The notes: a model not told the origin generated them from the sequence alone. A stretch of 64,000 nt of DNA from Bacteroidales bacterium (GCA_017645275.1 JAGCPH010000020.1:62001-126000), one strand, 5' to 3'; positions 27,094-36,608 are shown, numbered from the stretch's first letter. A program made the numbers and translations.

Positions 27094-27584
27094 AAGACTT
27101 CGCCGCCATCGATTTCGAGACAGCCAACTGCGAGCCGACCAGCGTTTGTAGCGTGGGAATCGTCGTGGTTCGTTACGGGGTGTTCACTGACAGCTTTTAT
27201 TCACTGATTCAGCCGGAGCCGAATTACTATAATTATTGGAACACCCGAGTGCATGGTTTGACTCAGCGTGATACCGAGGATGCGCTGGTGTTTCCATACG
27301 TCTGGGAACAGATTGAGCCGCTCATTGAAGGTTTGCCGCTCGTGGCTCACAACAGTCCGTTTGATGAGGGCTGCCTGAAGGCTGTTTTCCGTTGTTATCA
27401 GATGGATTACCCTGATTATCAGTTCTTTTGCACTTGCCGAGCTTCGCGAAAACATTTCGGGAAACTGCTTCCAAACCATCAGCTTCACACTGTCGCGGAG
27501 GCCTGCGGTTATCATTTAGAAAATCATCACCATGCGCTTGCCGATGCAGAGGCCTGTGCCTGGATAGCGAGAGAAATTTTGTAA
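27090..27584 (+). CDS. DEDDh 3'-5' exonuclease (DnaQ-like)
   Basis: A 164-residue exonuclease. The first acidic motif is IDFETA (Asp8, Glu10), the second lies in LVAHNSPFDEG, and the third in HHHALADAEA with the His-x4-Asp of the DEDDh class. The length is that of a stand-alone proofreading-type domain. It is translationally coupled to the WYL regulator, suggesting one function. It belongs to a different subgroup from the exonuclease fused to DnaE at 28506. Confidence 0.9.
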   Translation: MKDFAAIDFETANCEPTSVCSVGIVVVRYGVFTDSFYSLIQPEPNYYNYWNTRVHGLTQRDTEDALVFPYVWEQIEPLIEGLPLVAHNSPFDEGCLKAVFRCYQMDYPDYQFFCTCRASRKHFGKLLPNHQLHTVAEACGYHLENHHHALADAEACAWIAREIL

Positions 27585-27590
27585 ATAAAA

Positions 27591-27620
27591 AAGCACCGGA
27601 AAAATCCAGTGCCTTTTGTT
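27591..27620 (+). terminator. Likely terminator after the exonuclease gene
   Basis: AAGCACCGG and CCAGTGCCTTTTG form a stem with one mismatch around AAAAAT, followed by a T-rich stretch. Confidence 0.6.
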
Positions 27621-27628
27621 GTTAACGA

Positions 27629-27670
27629 CTATAGCCTAAAGTCTAACGACTAGAGACTAAAGACTAATTA
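27629..27670. repeat. Heptad array CTAANNN before the rpsP stop
   Basis: Six units in phase: CTATAGC, CTAAAGT, CTAACGA, CTAGAGA, CTAAAGA, CTAATTA. The last TTA is the complement of the rpsP TAA stop. Confidence 0.85.
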
Positions 27671-28210
27671 AGCTTCAGCTGGTGTTTCCTCTGCTGCTGG
27701 GGCTTCCTCAGCGTTCTCGGCTGCTGCTGCGGCTGCTGCCTGTGCTGCGAGCTCTGCCTGTTTCTTGGCAATAGCTTCAGCGCGAGCGGCGTTGACCTTG
27801 CTCTCAGCTTCGATTCTGGCCTTCTGGTCAGCTTTCTTCTTGTCGGCTTTTGCCTTGATTTCGCTAGCTAACTTGGCCTCTTTTTCTTTCATCCATGTCT
27901 GGAATTTGACCTCAGCCTGCTCTGCTGTCATAGCGCCCTTCTGAACACCGATCATGAGGTGCTTCTTGAGCATGACACCCTTCTTTGAAAGGATTGAACG
28001 GACTGTGTCGGTTGGCTGAGCACCCTTGTTTAACCAATCAAGAGCTTTGTCAAAATTCAAATTGATCTCAGCTGGAACTGTAACAGGATTGTAAGTTCCG
28101 ATTTTTTCAATAAATCTACCATCACGAGGTGCACGACCGTCTGCAATTACAATGTGATAGAAAGGCTGACCCTTTTTACCATGTCTCTGTAATCTGATTT
28201 TTGCTGGCAT
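27668..28210 (-). CDS. rpsP: 30S ribosomal protein S16
   Basis: A 180-residue protein. Residues 1-80 are S16 ([40 protein letters not shown]). The remaining 100 residues are a Lys/Ala-rich helical tail ending in an Ala/Glu/Pro stretch, the long form usual in Bacteroidota. The protein sits in the 30S body. It stands alone, divergent from dnaE, with its own promoter at 28273-28302. Confidence 0.97.
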   Translation of the reverse strand: MPAKIRLQRHGKKGQPFYHIVIADGRAPRDGRFIEKIGTYNPVTVPAEINLNFDKALDWLNKGAQPTDTVRSILSKKGVMLKKHLMIGVQKGAMTAEQAEVKFQTWMKEKEAKLASEIKAKADKKKADQKARIEAESKVNAARAEAIAKKQAELAAQAAAAAAAENAEEAPAAEETPAEA

Positions 28211-28272
28211 AAAATTACTTTTTTAATTGATTTATAATTAGTTAACTTAAACCTACCCGAGGTTTGCGGCTG

Positions 28273-28302
28273 CAAAAGTACAAAATTTTTCAACACCACC
28301 AA
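28273..28302 (-). promoter_or_regulatory. Promoter of rpsP
   Basis: On the minus strand TTG (28300-28302), a 19-base spacer and TACTTTTG (28273-28280). The 5' leader to the ATG at 28210 is about 55 bases. Confidence 0.8.
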
Positions 28303-28391
28303 CATTTTCCGAAAAATATTTTTCTAAACTTCTGATTCTCAAATCTTTGTAAAAATTTTAAAATTAATCATCAAAATCCGAAAAATTTGTT

Positions 28392-28399
28392 TATCTTTG
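28392..28399 (+). promoter_or_regulatory. -7 box of dnaE
   Basis: TATCTTTG, about 107 bases before the dnaE ATG; the leader would contain the heptad array at 28463-28494. No -33 TTG at standard spacing was found. Confidence 0.55.
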
Positions 28400-28462
28400 A
28401 AACCTGATTTCATGGAAATTTACCCCTTGATTATCAAATGAATAATTGTAAATTCGCTTTGG

Positions 28463-28494
28463 CTAATGGCTAACGGCTAATAGCTAATGGCTAA
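28463..28494. repeat. Heptad array CTAATGG (family C, right copy)
   Basis: CTAATGG, CTAACGG, CTAATAG, CTAATGG, CTAA, ending 11 bases before the dnaE ATG. It is the inverted mate of 23261-23285 (one mismatch in 25). It is the only array found upstream of a start rather than beside a stop. Confidence 0.88.
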
Positions 28495-28505
28495 AAAATA
28501 AGGAT

Positions 28506-31500
28506 ATGTTTCTGATTTTCGACACCGAGACCACTGGATTGCCACTCTTAAAAAACGCCCCGCTGACTAACTTTGAAAACTGGCCGCGAATGGTCCAAAT
28601 AGCATGGCAGCTGCACGACGAACTCGGCAATTTCGTTGAGGCTCAGAACCATATAGTGCGCCCCGACGGCTTTGAGATTCCTATCAACGCCAAGATGGTG
28701 CATGGAATCTCTACGGAATACGCACTCGAACATGGCGAACCGCTTGCCGATGTGCTCAATATGTTCCTCGAGGCGGCAAATAAAGCTAAATACCTTGTCG
28801 GTCATAACATCAACTTCGACCTTAGCATTGTAGGATGCGAGTTCCTGCGCGACCGTGGCGAAAACCCGCTGCCGAATTGGAAAGTGGTGGATACTTGCAC
28901 AGAAAAGACTGCCGAATACTGCAAATTCCCAGGCGGTAGTCACGGACGTTTTAAACTGCCTAAACTTATTGATTTTCATAAGCTTCTGTTTGGCGAAGAC
29001 TTCAACTCGGCTCATAACGCCTGCGCCGACGTGGAGGCTACAGCACGCGTCTTCCTCGAATGTGTACGCCTCGGAGTGCTTGATAATGCTGATATCCCGG
29101 AAGGTGAGGAGTTCTTCAAAAAATTCCGTGAGGCGAATCCTGACGTGATGAAAGCCGCAGGAATCGAGATAAAGCCGAATTACGAGGTTGAAGAAGAGCC
29201 TAAAGCTGAAGAAAAACCTGCGGAAACACCTGCTGAAACTGACAAAATCAAGTTTATACACCTGCACGTCCACTCGCATTTCTCTATCCTCGACGGAATG
29301 TCGAAGATTCCGGATTTGGTTGACAAATGTCTGAAAAACGGAATGTATGCAATGGCTCTTACCGACCATGGTAACATGTTTGGAATCAAGGAGTTAGCTG
29401 ATTATACCGATAAGGTAAACGGGAAAATTAAAGACAAGATAAAGGAGCATGAGGCTATATTAAAAAAGGAGGACGCGACCGAAGAGGAGAAAGACACTGC
29501 TAATCAAGAGATCGCAAAGCTTAAGACGCAGTTTTTCAAGCCGATTTTCGGTACCGAGGCATATTGCGCTCCTGTGAATATCGCCAAGCGTGACGGCCGT
29601 GTCGACCGTGGCTGGCACCTTATTTTATTAGCAAAGAACAAGACGGGCTACAAGAACCTCTGTAAGCTCGCATCAATAGCATATACTGACGGTTTCTACT
29701 ACAACCCGCGTATCGACCACTCGCTGATCGAGAAATATCATGAGGGCATCATTGCATGCTCAGCCTGTCTCGGTGGCGAGGTGCCGCAAAAGATAATGAA
29801 TGGCGACATCAAAGGGGCGGAGGAGACTATAATGTGGTTTAAATCACTCTTTGGCGAAGACTATTATCTTGAGCTTCAACGACATAAGACCGACAAACCA
29901 GGCGGCGACCAGGAGGTTTACGCACGTCAGGTGGAAGTCAATAAGGTGATTCTGGAACTGGCTAAGAAGACAAATACCAAAGTCATCTGCACCAACGACG
30001 CGCATTTCGTTGAAGAGGAACACGGCGAGGCACACGACAGACTTATCTGCCTCAGCACTGGCAAAGACCTCGACGATCCGACGCGAATGCATTATACCAA
30101 GCAGGAGTGGCTGAAGACGCCAGAGGAGATGTACAAGATCTTCTCCGACATACCGGAAGCGCTAGCAAACACTATGGAAATCGCCGATAAGGTGGAGACG
30201 TATTCCATCAACTCCGACCCGATAATGCCAGAGTTCGACATCCCAAAGGAGTTCGGAACGGTGGAGGAATACAAGAAGAAATTCACCGAGGAGGACCTCT
30301 TCAACGAGTTCACGCGCAATGAGAAAGGCGAGGTGGTGATGAGCCAAGAGGCGGCGGAGAAAAAGATAAAGAAGATGGGCGGCTATGAGAAGCTGTACCG
30401 CATCAAACTGGAGGCCGACTACCTTGCGAAACTGGCGTGGGAAGGCGCGAAGATGCGCTACGGCGAGAACCTCACCGACGAGCAGAAAGAACGTATCAAT
30501 TTCGAACTGCACACCATGAAATCGATGGGATTCCCAGGATACTTCCTCATCGTGGCCGATTATATCCGTGGTGCTCGAGAAGAACTCGGCGTCAGCGTGG
30601 GTCCTGGTCGTGGCTCGGCGGCAGGTTCCGTGGTAGCTTACTGCTTGAAAATCACCGATGTAGACCCCCTGAAATACGACTTGCTGTTTGAGCGTTTCCT
30701 TAATCCGGACCGTATATCACTGCCTGATATCGATGTCGACTTCGATGACGATGGTCGTGGAAAAGTTTTGGACTGGATTACACAGAAATACGGCAAGGAA
30801 AAGGTTGCTCATATCATCACATACGGCACAATGGCTGCGAAATCGGCCATCCAGGATGTGAGTCGCGTTCAGAAGATTCCGTTGCCAGAGGTAGCAACGA
30901 TCAAGAGTTACATCCCCGACCGCAGCTTCCCCGATAATATCAAGGATGAGAAGGGCAAGTCGCCGAAGGTGAACCTCAAAAACTGCTATAAATACGTTCC
31001 TCAGCTTAAAGAGATGCTAAACGGCGATGATGAGAATGTGTCGTCGATGCTTACGTACGCTAGCGAACTCGAGGATACGAACCGTCAGATCGGCATCCAT
31101 GCCTGTGGCGTCATCATCGGCGCTGACGACCTGACGAAATTTGCGCCGGTCTGCACCATCAAAGATAAGGATACAGGCGAGGATGTGCTTGTCACTCAAT
31201 ACGATGGCCACGTCGTGGAGACTGTTGGTCTCATCAAGATGGACTTCTTGGGTTTGAAAACTCTTACGCAGATTAAGGACGCTCTTGCGAATATCAAAAA
31301 GACTCACGGTATAGACCTCGACATTGACCATATCCCGATTGACGACAAGGAGACCTTCGCTTTGTTCAGCTCGGGCAACACAATTGGAACGTTCCAGTTC
31401 GAGTCGCCGGGTATGCAGAAATACCTCAAGGAGCTGCAACCCACTGTGTTTGAAGACCTTATCGCTATGAACGCGCTCTATCGTCCGGGCCCGATGGATT

Positions 31501-33083
31501 ACATCCCTACTTTTATCGCACGTAAACAAGGCCGCGAGCCTATCGAGTACGACTTCCCGGAGATGGAGAAATATCTCAAAGATACCTACGGCGTGACGGT
31601 GTACCAGGAGCAGGTGATGCTTCTGTCGCGACAGCTTGCCAACTTCACCCGTGGCGAGTCGGACACCTTGCGTAAAGCAATGGGAAAGAAGCAGATAGCA
31701 AAGATGATGGAGCTCAAGGACAAGTTTATGAAACAGGGTCAGGAGCTCGGTCACGACGCTAAGACACTCGAGAAGATTTGGAACGACTGGGAGAAGTTCG
31801 CTTCGTACGCTTTCAACAAATCTCACGCAACTTGTTATTCGTGGGTCGCTTATCAGACTGCATATCTGAAGGCACATTATCCTGCGGAATTCATGGCTGC
31901 GGTGCTTAATTCGAGCATCCGCGACGCAGAAGAGGTCGTCTTTATGCTTGACGAATGCAAGCGTATGAAAATCAATGTGTTGCCACCTAATGTCAATAAA
32001 TCTGAATACAAATTTACCGTTGATGAGACTGGTAGTATTTACTATGGTTTTGGTGGAATTAAGGGCATTGGCGAGGTCGCTGACGTAATAAAAGAGGAAC
32101 GTGAGGCTAACGGGCGTTACACCAGTTTCGCCGATTTCATGGCGAGGGTGGGAGCGAAGAACCTCAACCGTAAGGTTCTGGAACAGCTAGCAAGAGCTGG
32201 CGCTTTCAGCGATTTCACAGAGTTGCACCGCGCCGCATATTTCTACATCGCTCCAGGCGAAAAGATGAACTTCATCGAGAAGTCGATAAAGCAGGTGAAT
32301 GCAAGCAACGAGCGCAAAAATAATGCTCAGATCGACCTCTTTGGAGAGCTTGAGGCGGCAGGCGGCGATGACCTGTTCAAACTCGACATCCCAGACTGTG
32401 AGCATTGGTCAAACATCAAGATGCTGGAGGAAGAGAAGGACGCCATCGGCTTCTTCCTGAGCTCACATCCACTTGACGCATACGCATATACAATTAAATA
32501 TTTCGTCGACACGAAGCTCGAGAATCTGAAGGAAGTCATCGAGAATAAAAAGGGCATGACGATTCATATTGCTGGAATTGTGTCGTCGGCAACCGAGATG
32601 ACGACAAAAGCTGGCAAGCAATTTGGCAAATATCTCATTGAGGATCAGACTGGTAGCTATGATTTCGCTTTGTTTGGAGAAACATTTTTGAAATTCAGAC
32701 ATCTTTTCTCAATCGGAACACCTTTATATATTACAGGAATCGTCCAAGAGCCTTATTATAACAGGGATTTGCCGGATGACAAGAAACGTCCGAACGAGCT
32801 GAAGGTTTTGGAAGTGAAGATGCTTGACGAGGTGTTTGAGAAATCGAAGCGAGAAGCTAAGTTTGTGCTGAATATCAATAAGCTGACAAGCGATAATGTA
32901 AAATCAATAATTGATATTCTCAAAGACAATCCGGGCAATCAGCCGTTTTCGATGTTGCTTGTCGACAAGGAGCACAACATGACATGCTCGACGCATCCTG
33001 AGAAAGGCAAGATCAACGCTGAGGCTGTTTTCAAAAAAATGAACGATTTCGCCGATTTGGTGACGTATGATTTGTTAAAATGA
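28506..33083 (+). CDS. dnaE: DNA polymerase III alpha subunit with fused N-terminal proofreading exonuclease
   Basis: A 1525-residue replicative polymerase. Residues 1-200 are a DEDDh exonuclease with all five residues in place (Asp6, Glu8, Asp105, His170, Asp175). A Glu/Pro/Ala-rich linker (about 225-247) leads into DnaE: a PHP domain beginning IHLHVHSHFSILDG with its metal-binding histidines retained, the polymerase core with PDIDVDF (740-746) carrying two catalytic aspartates, and the C-terminal OB-fold region (MTIHIAGIVSSATEMTTKAG). Ordinary DnaE is ~1160-1280 residues, so the extra length is the exonuclease. Epsilon and alpha activities are thus in one chain, and the PHP site may also be active. 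Confidence 0.95.
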   Translation: MFLIFDTETTGLPLLKNAPLTNFENWPRMVQIAWQLHDELGNFVEAQNHIVRPDGFEIPINAKMVHGISTEYALEHGEPLADVLNMFLEAANKAKYLVGHNINFDLSIVGCEFLRDRGENPLPNWKVVDTCTEKTAEYCKFPGGSHGRFKLPKLIDFHKLLFGEDFNSAHNACADVEATARVFLECVRLGVLDNADIPEGEEFFKKFREANPDVMKAAGIEIKPNYEVEEEPKAEEKPAETPAETDKIKFIHLHVHSHFSILDGMSKIPDLVDKCLKNGMYAMALTDHGNMFGIKELADYTDKVNGKIKDKIKEHEAILKKEDATEEEKDTANQEIAKLKTQFFKPIFGTEAYCAPVNIAKRDGRVDRGWHLILLAKNKTGYKNLCKLASIAYTDGFYYNPRIDHSLIEKYHEGIIACSACLGGEVPQKIMNGDIKGAEETIMWFKSLFGEDYYLELQRHKTDKPGGDQEVYARQVEVNKVILELAKKTNTKVICTNDAHFVEEEHGEAHDRLICLSTGKDLDDPTRMHYTKQEWLKTPEEMYKIFSDIPEALANTMEIADKVETYSINSDPIMPEFDIPKEFGTVEEYKKKFTEEDLFNEFTRNEKGEVVMSQEAAEKKIKKMGGYEKLYRIKLEADYLAKLAWEGAKMRYGENLTDEQKERINFELHTMKSMGFPGYFLIVADYIRGAREELGVSVGPGRGSAAGSVVAYCLKITDVDPLKYDLLFERFLNPDRISLPDIDVDFDDDGRGKVLDWITQKYGKEKVAHIITYGTMAAKSAIQDVSRVQKIPLPEVATIKSYIPDRSFPDNIKDEKGKSPKVNLKNCYKYVPQLKEMLNGDDENVSSMLTYASELEDTNRQIGIHACGVIIGADDLTKFAPVCTIKDKDTGEDVLVTQYDGHVVETVGLIKMDFLGLKTLTQIKDALANIKKTHGIDLDIDHIPIDDKETFALFSSGNTIGTFQFESPGMQKYLKELQPTVFEDLIAMNALYRPGPMDYIPTFIARKQGREPIEYDFPEMEKYLKDTYGVTVYQEQVMLLSRQLANFTRGESDTLRKAMGKKQIAKMMELKDKFMKQGQELGHDAKTLEKIWNDWEKFASYAFNKSHATCYSWVAYQTAYLKAHYPAEFMAAVLNSSIRDAEEVVFMLDECKRMKINVLPPNVNKSEYKFTVDETGSIYYGFGGIKGIGEVADVIKEEREANGRYTSFADFMARVGAKNLNRKVLEQLARAGAFSDFTELHRAAYFYIAPGEKMNFIEKSIKQVNASNERKNNAQIDLFGELEAAGGDDLFKLDIPDCEHWSNIKMLEEEKDAIGFFLSSHPLDAYAYTIKYFVDTKLENLKEVIENKKGMTIHIAGIVSSATEMTTKAGKQFGKYLIEDQTGSYDFALFGETFLKFRHLFSIGTPLYITGIVQEPYYNRDLPDDKKRPNELKVLEVKMLDEVFEKSKREAKFVLNINKLTSDNVKSIIDILKDNPGNQPFSMLLVDKEHNMTCSTHPEKGKINAEAVFKKMNDFADLVTYDLLK

Positions 33084-33084
33084 T

Positions 33085-33092
33085 TATCTTTG
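33085..33092 (+). promoter_or_regulatory. -7 box of trxA
   Basis: TATCTTTG directly after the dnaE stop, 32 bases before the ATG at 33125. No -33 at usual spacing. Confidence 0.6.
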
Positions 33093-33124
33093 CAAAAATT
33101 TATTAACGAAAAATATTTAAAACT

Positions 33125-33442
33125 ATGGCAATGCAGATTAATGAACAGAACTTCGAGGCTGAGGTCTTGAAGTCGGAAGTCCCAGTAATGGTTGACTTTG
33201 GCGCAACATGGTGCGGTCCGTGCCGCATGATTGCTCCTTACATGGATCAGTTGGCTGACGAATATGCCGGCAAGGCAAAAGTCGTGAAGGCTGACGTTGA
33301 CGAATGTGGCGCTCTCGCAGCACAGTTCGGCATCAGAAACGTGCCCACAGTGCTCTTCTTCAAGAACGGCGAAGTCGTTGAGAAACACGTAGGTGGCGCT
33401 CCAAAAGCAGTGTTTGAAGAGAAACTGAAGAAGTTCTTGTAA
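33125..33442 (+). CDS. trxA: Thioredoxin
   Basis: A 105-residue cytoplasmic thioredoxin with the active site WCGPC (Cys30, Cys33) and the cis-proline loop RNVPTVLFF. Length and motifs are canonical. It has its own -7 box and is followed by a long REP-like hairpin that may end its transcript. Confidence 0.96.
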   Translation: MAMQINEQNFEAEVLKSEVPVMVDFGATWCGPCRMIAPYMDQLADEYAGKAKVVKADVDECGALAAQFGIRNVPTVLFFKNGEVVEKHVGGAPKAVFEEKLKKFL

Positions 33443-33452
33443 TTATCGTTTT

Positions 33453-33560
33453 GTCATTTCGACTGCAACGTAACGAAGTGAAGTGGAATGGAGAAATCCT
33501 TTTTAGATAAAAACATTTGAAAAGGATTTCTCGACTCCACTCCGTTTCGCTCGAAATGAC
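33453..33560. repeat. Long REP-like inverted repeat (second copy)
   Basis: It starts GTCATTTCGACTGCAACG and ends CGCTCGAAATGAC. The central part GAGAAATCCTTTT / AAAAGGATTTCTC pairs closely, so the whole can fold into a stem of nearly 50 bases. Same family as 20950-21059, between trxA and the DUF58 gene. Confidence 0.85.
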
Positions 33561-33569
33561 AACTAAATT

Positions 33570-34499
33570 ATGGTATTAGACAAAGCTAACATAGCGCCGC
33601 TTGGAAGTCTTGAGTTTCATGCCCGGCAGATAGTCGAGGGCTTTATCACAGGACTTCACAAGAGTCCGTTTCATGGGTTTTCAGTCGAGTTTGCGGAACA
33701 TCGTTTGTACAACACAGGCGAGCCAATCCGCAATATCGACTGGAAGCTTTATGGTCGGACCGATAAGCTTTTTGTCAAGCGTTTTGAGGAGGAGACCAAC
33801 CTCCGCTGCCAGCTTGTGATTGACGCCAGCTCGAGCATGTATTTCCCTGTGCGTCAACGCCTTGACTACCAAAATCCAAACAAATTATGGTTCTCAGTTT
33901 ATAGTGCAGCCGCCTTGATGGAGCTTATGCGCCGTCAACGTGACGCTGTGGGCTTGGATTTGTTTGACGACGATGTCACAATACACACCGAGGCAAAGCT
34001 TGCTCCAGTGCATATCAACATGATTTACAATGAGTTGGAGAAGCTGTTGCTGCCTTACGATAAGAACCAGAAGAAAGACACCAACGCCACTGCTTGTCTG
34101 CACAAAATCGCCGAGATGACGCACAAACGCTCACTTGTCATCATCTTCAGCGACATGATAGACAGCCTTGAGTCGCACGACGATTTGTTTGCGGCTTTGG
34201 AGCATCTGCGCTACAACAAACACGAGGTGGTTCTGTTTCATGTGCATGACGGCTTGCTCGAGCAGAAACTCGAGTTCGAGAATCGTCCATATCGTTTTGT
34301 GGACCTCGAATCGGGCGACGTGGTGAAGCTCAACCCGACAGAAGTCAAGGAAAAATATGAGCAAATCATGAAAGCTCGTAAAGACGAGCTCTTGCGCCAT
34401 TGCTACCAATACCAAATCGATTATGTCGAGGCCGACATCAACAAGCTTTATGACCAGGTGCTGACAGCATATCTTATTAAACGTCAGAAACTTTACTAA
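33570..34499 (+). CDS. DUF58 (vWA-like) protein
   Basis: A 309-residue protein of the DUF58 family, with the conserved RNIDWKLYGRTDKLFVKRFEEE and a von Willebrand A-type strand and metal loop LVIDASSSMYF (Asp-x-Ser-x-Ser), then VIIFSDMID. DUF58 proteins normally work with a MoxR AAA+ ATPase in a chaperone-like pair; no MoxR gene is next to it here. It has no transmembrane segment. Confidence 0.88.
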   Translation: MVLDKANIAPLGSLEFHARQIVEGFITGLHKSPFHGFSVEFAEHRLYNTGEPIRNIDWKLYGRTDKLFVKRFEEETNLRCQLVIDASSSMYFPVRQRLDYQNPNKLWFSVYSAAALMELMRRQRDAVGLDLFDDDVTIHTEAKLAPVHINMIYNELEKLLLPYDKNQKKDTNATACLHKIAEMTHKRSLVIIFSDMIDSLESHDDLFAALEHLRYNKHEVVLFHVHDGLLEQKLEFENRPYRFVDLESGDVVKLNPTEVKEKYEQIMKARKDELLRHCYQYQIDYVEADINKLYDQVLTAYLIKRQKLY

Positions 34500-34511
34500 G
34501 TTTCTACCGCG

Positions 34512-36608
34512 CTACAACTTCCAAATAAGTTGCAGTTTTCCATCAGTCTTCACGTTTCCTTTAATCATTTCCAGGCCGCTGCCAATCTCGGTGACATCGC
34601 TGTAAATTGTGCTGCCGATTTTTGCATTTATCGACAGCCCCCATCGGAGCTTGACCTTGCCTAACAGATAGATTCTCATGCCTTTATGATAAAAACTCCC
34701 AATCGAAAACGAGTTGAGCACATCGTTCTCGTAAGCATAGACTGCACCGACCGGACTGTCGAACAAAGCATACCGAAAAGCGAAGCTAAACGGCTGATTC
34801 TCAGGATTATACAAGATATCTTGATATATCAGATAGGAACGGTAACCCGTTTCATTACCAGAGTTGTTGATGCTGTATTCCACACGGTTTTTCAAGGTGA
34901 TATTATAGCCAACAGGGTAGGTGATATGGAATCGCAGCGACATCTTTCGTTCATGTATTAACTCGCGCATGTAAGTGTTATCGCTGCTGCCGTTTTTCTC
35001 TTTGTCTTTGTATCGTAACTCGATGAAAAACGATGATTTGCTATTTATTTCATGATTTATTTGAAGGTTATATTCCTGTGTCCGACTTGGTGCGTATGCC
35101 GTTGTTTTGATCCAATCTGATTGCGGGAAATCTGCCGTGGCTATGAGTTTCCATTTCGGCGCGAAAGTGATTGATGTTGAGAGATATAGACCTTTCTCGT
35201 TGCGCGGATTGCTGCCCGACGAGAAGGCGTTGCTGTAGAAATTGTGATATTTCTTGTCGTAATATCTGTAAAACACGGTGATATCAATATATCCCGCTGG
35301 TTGTACTGTCGTCCCGAACACAATAGCAGGCGCAAGGTTGTCGCTCATGGCCGCCTCACCGTAAAATGCCCATTTTTTCAATACATAATAAAAGTCAACT
35401 CCTTGATTTACAAGCGTTTTCCCTTTAAAATAAAAGGTATTATATAGCCTCGGATCAGGTATCAAGGCACTGCTCAAGTCAGTTCGATGGATGGTGTATC
35501 CGACTTGAAACCTTGAGCCTCGATAGCTGATGTTTCCGCCAATGAGTTGCTGCGTAATCGCATGACGATCAATGAGTTCGCCGTATGTACGGTGCAGCCC
35601 CGTCTGTTGCAACGCCGTCACATGGTTCTCTTCATCGAGGGTGTCGGTGGCACTGAGGTTGGCATCGACTTTTTTGTGTGAGTAAAACATTGTGAGCGCC
35701 CAATGCTTGTAACTCAATGTCGTAGCGGTACCTCTCAGATAGCCTGTCTCGTTTGCTGATTTGGAGGCACGGATAGCTTTGCTTTTCCTCATGAGTGAGC
35801 CTCCACTTGCCGAGAACGCCGCGCCAGTGGATAACGTAACTCCTTGACCGAACGCGAGTTGATAGTCGCCGAGTGCCAGCGTCTTCACAAATTTCCAGTC
35901 ATGGATAACGAAATGAAACGAAGCAAAATCTATGGTTTTGTATGCCTTGTTGCCAATCATTTTCTTGATCGAATCATTGATTTTAGGCGTAAAGAGATAC
36001 TCTCCGGCGTCTTTTTCGAGCGCAAAACCAGCCTCGACCTTGTCACGAAACGAAAAATTGTATCTCAGATATAGTTTATCTGGGCTTCCAAGATATTTTT
36101 TATTTGGGTTTTCATACAAAATAGAATCACTAACATCTAGATAACCAGCCTTTTTGTTGAAACAACGCTCTGTCTGGAACTGCGCCTGGTGTTTGCCTTG
36201 TTTCCACACGTTCTTAAATCTCAATTTCTCGTTTTCCTTAGGTTTTTCAAAGCAAATCAGCGGTTGCATGATGTTGAATGTCATCTCGTCTATGCCTTCC
36301 ACGAACTTCAGTTCCTCCAAGCTCACGATGTCGCCGAAATTTTTTCTATATAATAGTATATTTTCAACGATGAAGACATTAACTAAATGTAACTCAATGA
36401 GTTGTGATAACTCTTCGGGATTATTCACATTGATTTTATGCTCGCAGATATCCCAATAGGTTTCAATGAGTTGTGTATAATCCACCTCGTCGTCGGTCTC
36501 GTCGACCATGCGCTCAATCTGATCGATGATGAGGTCGTCGGTGATGGTGTTTTGCGCCCAAAGCGAAACTGGGAACATTAATATTAATATAGGTATCAGT
36601 CTTTTCAT
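34512..36608 (-). CDS. Secreted helix-hairpin-helix / beta-barrel-like protein
   Basis: A 698-residue protein with signal peptide (ending SLWAQ). Residues about 45-115 contain ComEA-like helix-hairpin-helix repeats (INVNNPEELSQLIELHLVN; FGDIVSLEELKFVEGIDEMT). The remaining ~550 residues alternate aromatic and polar residues in strands (for example YTIHRTDLSSA, FYGEAAMSDNLAPA) and look like an outer-membrane beta-barrel. Function is unknown. Its ATG overlaps the stop of the upstream barrel gene by four bases, so the two are co-expressed. Confidence 0.8.
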   Translation of the reverse strand: MKRLIPILILMFPVSLWAQNTITDDLIIDQIERMVDETDDEVDYTQLIETYWDICEHKINVNNPEELSQLIELHLVNVFIVENILLYRKNFGDIVSLEELKFVEGIDEMTFNIMQPLICFEKPKENEKLRFKNVWKQGKHQAQFQTERCFNKKAGYLDVSDSILYENPNKKYLGSPDKLYLRYNFSFRDKVEAGFALEKDAGEYLFTPKINDSIKKMIGNKAYKTIDFASFHFVIHDWKFVKTLALGDYQLAFGQGVTLSTGAAFSASGGSLMRKSKAIRASKSANETGYLRGTATTLSYKHWALTMFYSHKKVDANLSATDTLDEENHVTALQQTGLHRTYGELIDRHAITQQLIGGNISYRGSRFQVGYTIHRTDLSSALIPDPRLYNTFYFKGKTLVNQGVDFYYVLKKWAFYGEAAMSDNLAPAIVFGTTVQPAGYIDITVFYRYYDKKYHNFYSNAFSSGSNPRNEKGLYLSTSITFAPKWKLIATADFPQSDWIKTTAYAPSRTQEYNLQINHEINSKSSFFIELRYKDKEKNGSSDNTYMRELIHERKMSLRFHITYPVGYNITLKNRVEYSINNSGNETGYRSYLIYQDILYNPENQPFSFAFRYALFDSPVGAVYAYENDVLNSFSIGSFYHKGMRIYLLGKVKLRWGLSINAKIGSTIYSDVTEIGSGLEMIKGNVKTDGKLQLIWKL

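Noticed and set aside
33570..34499. MoxR-DUF58 operon
   Set aside because: Only the DUF58 protein is present; neither neighbour is a MoxR ATPase.
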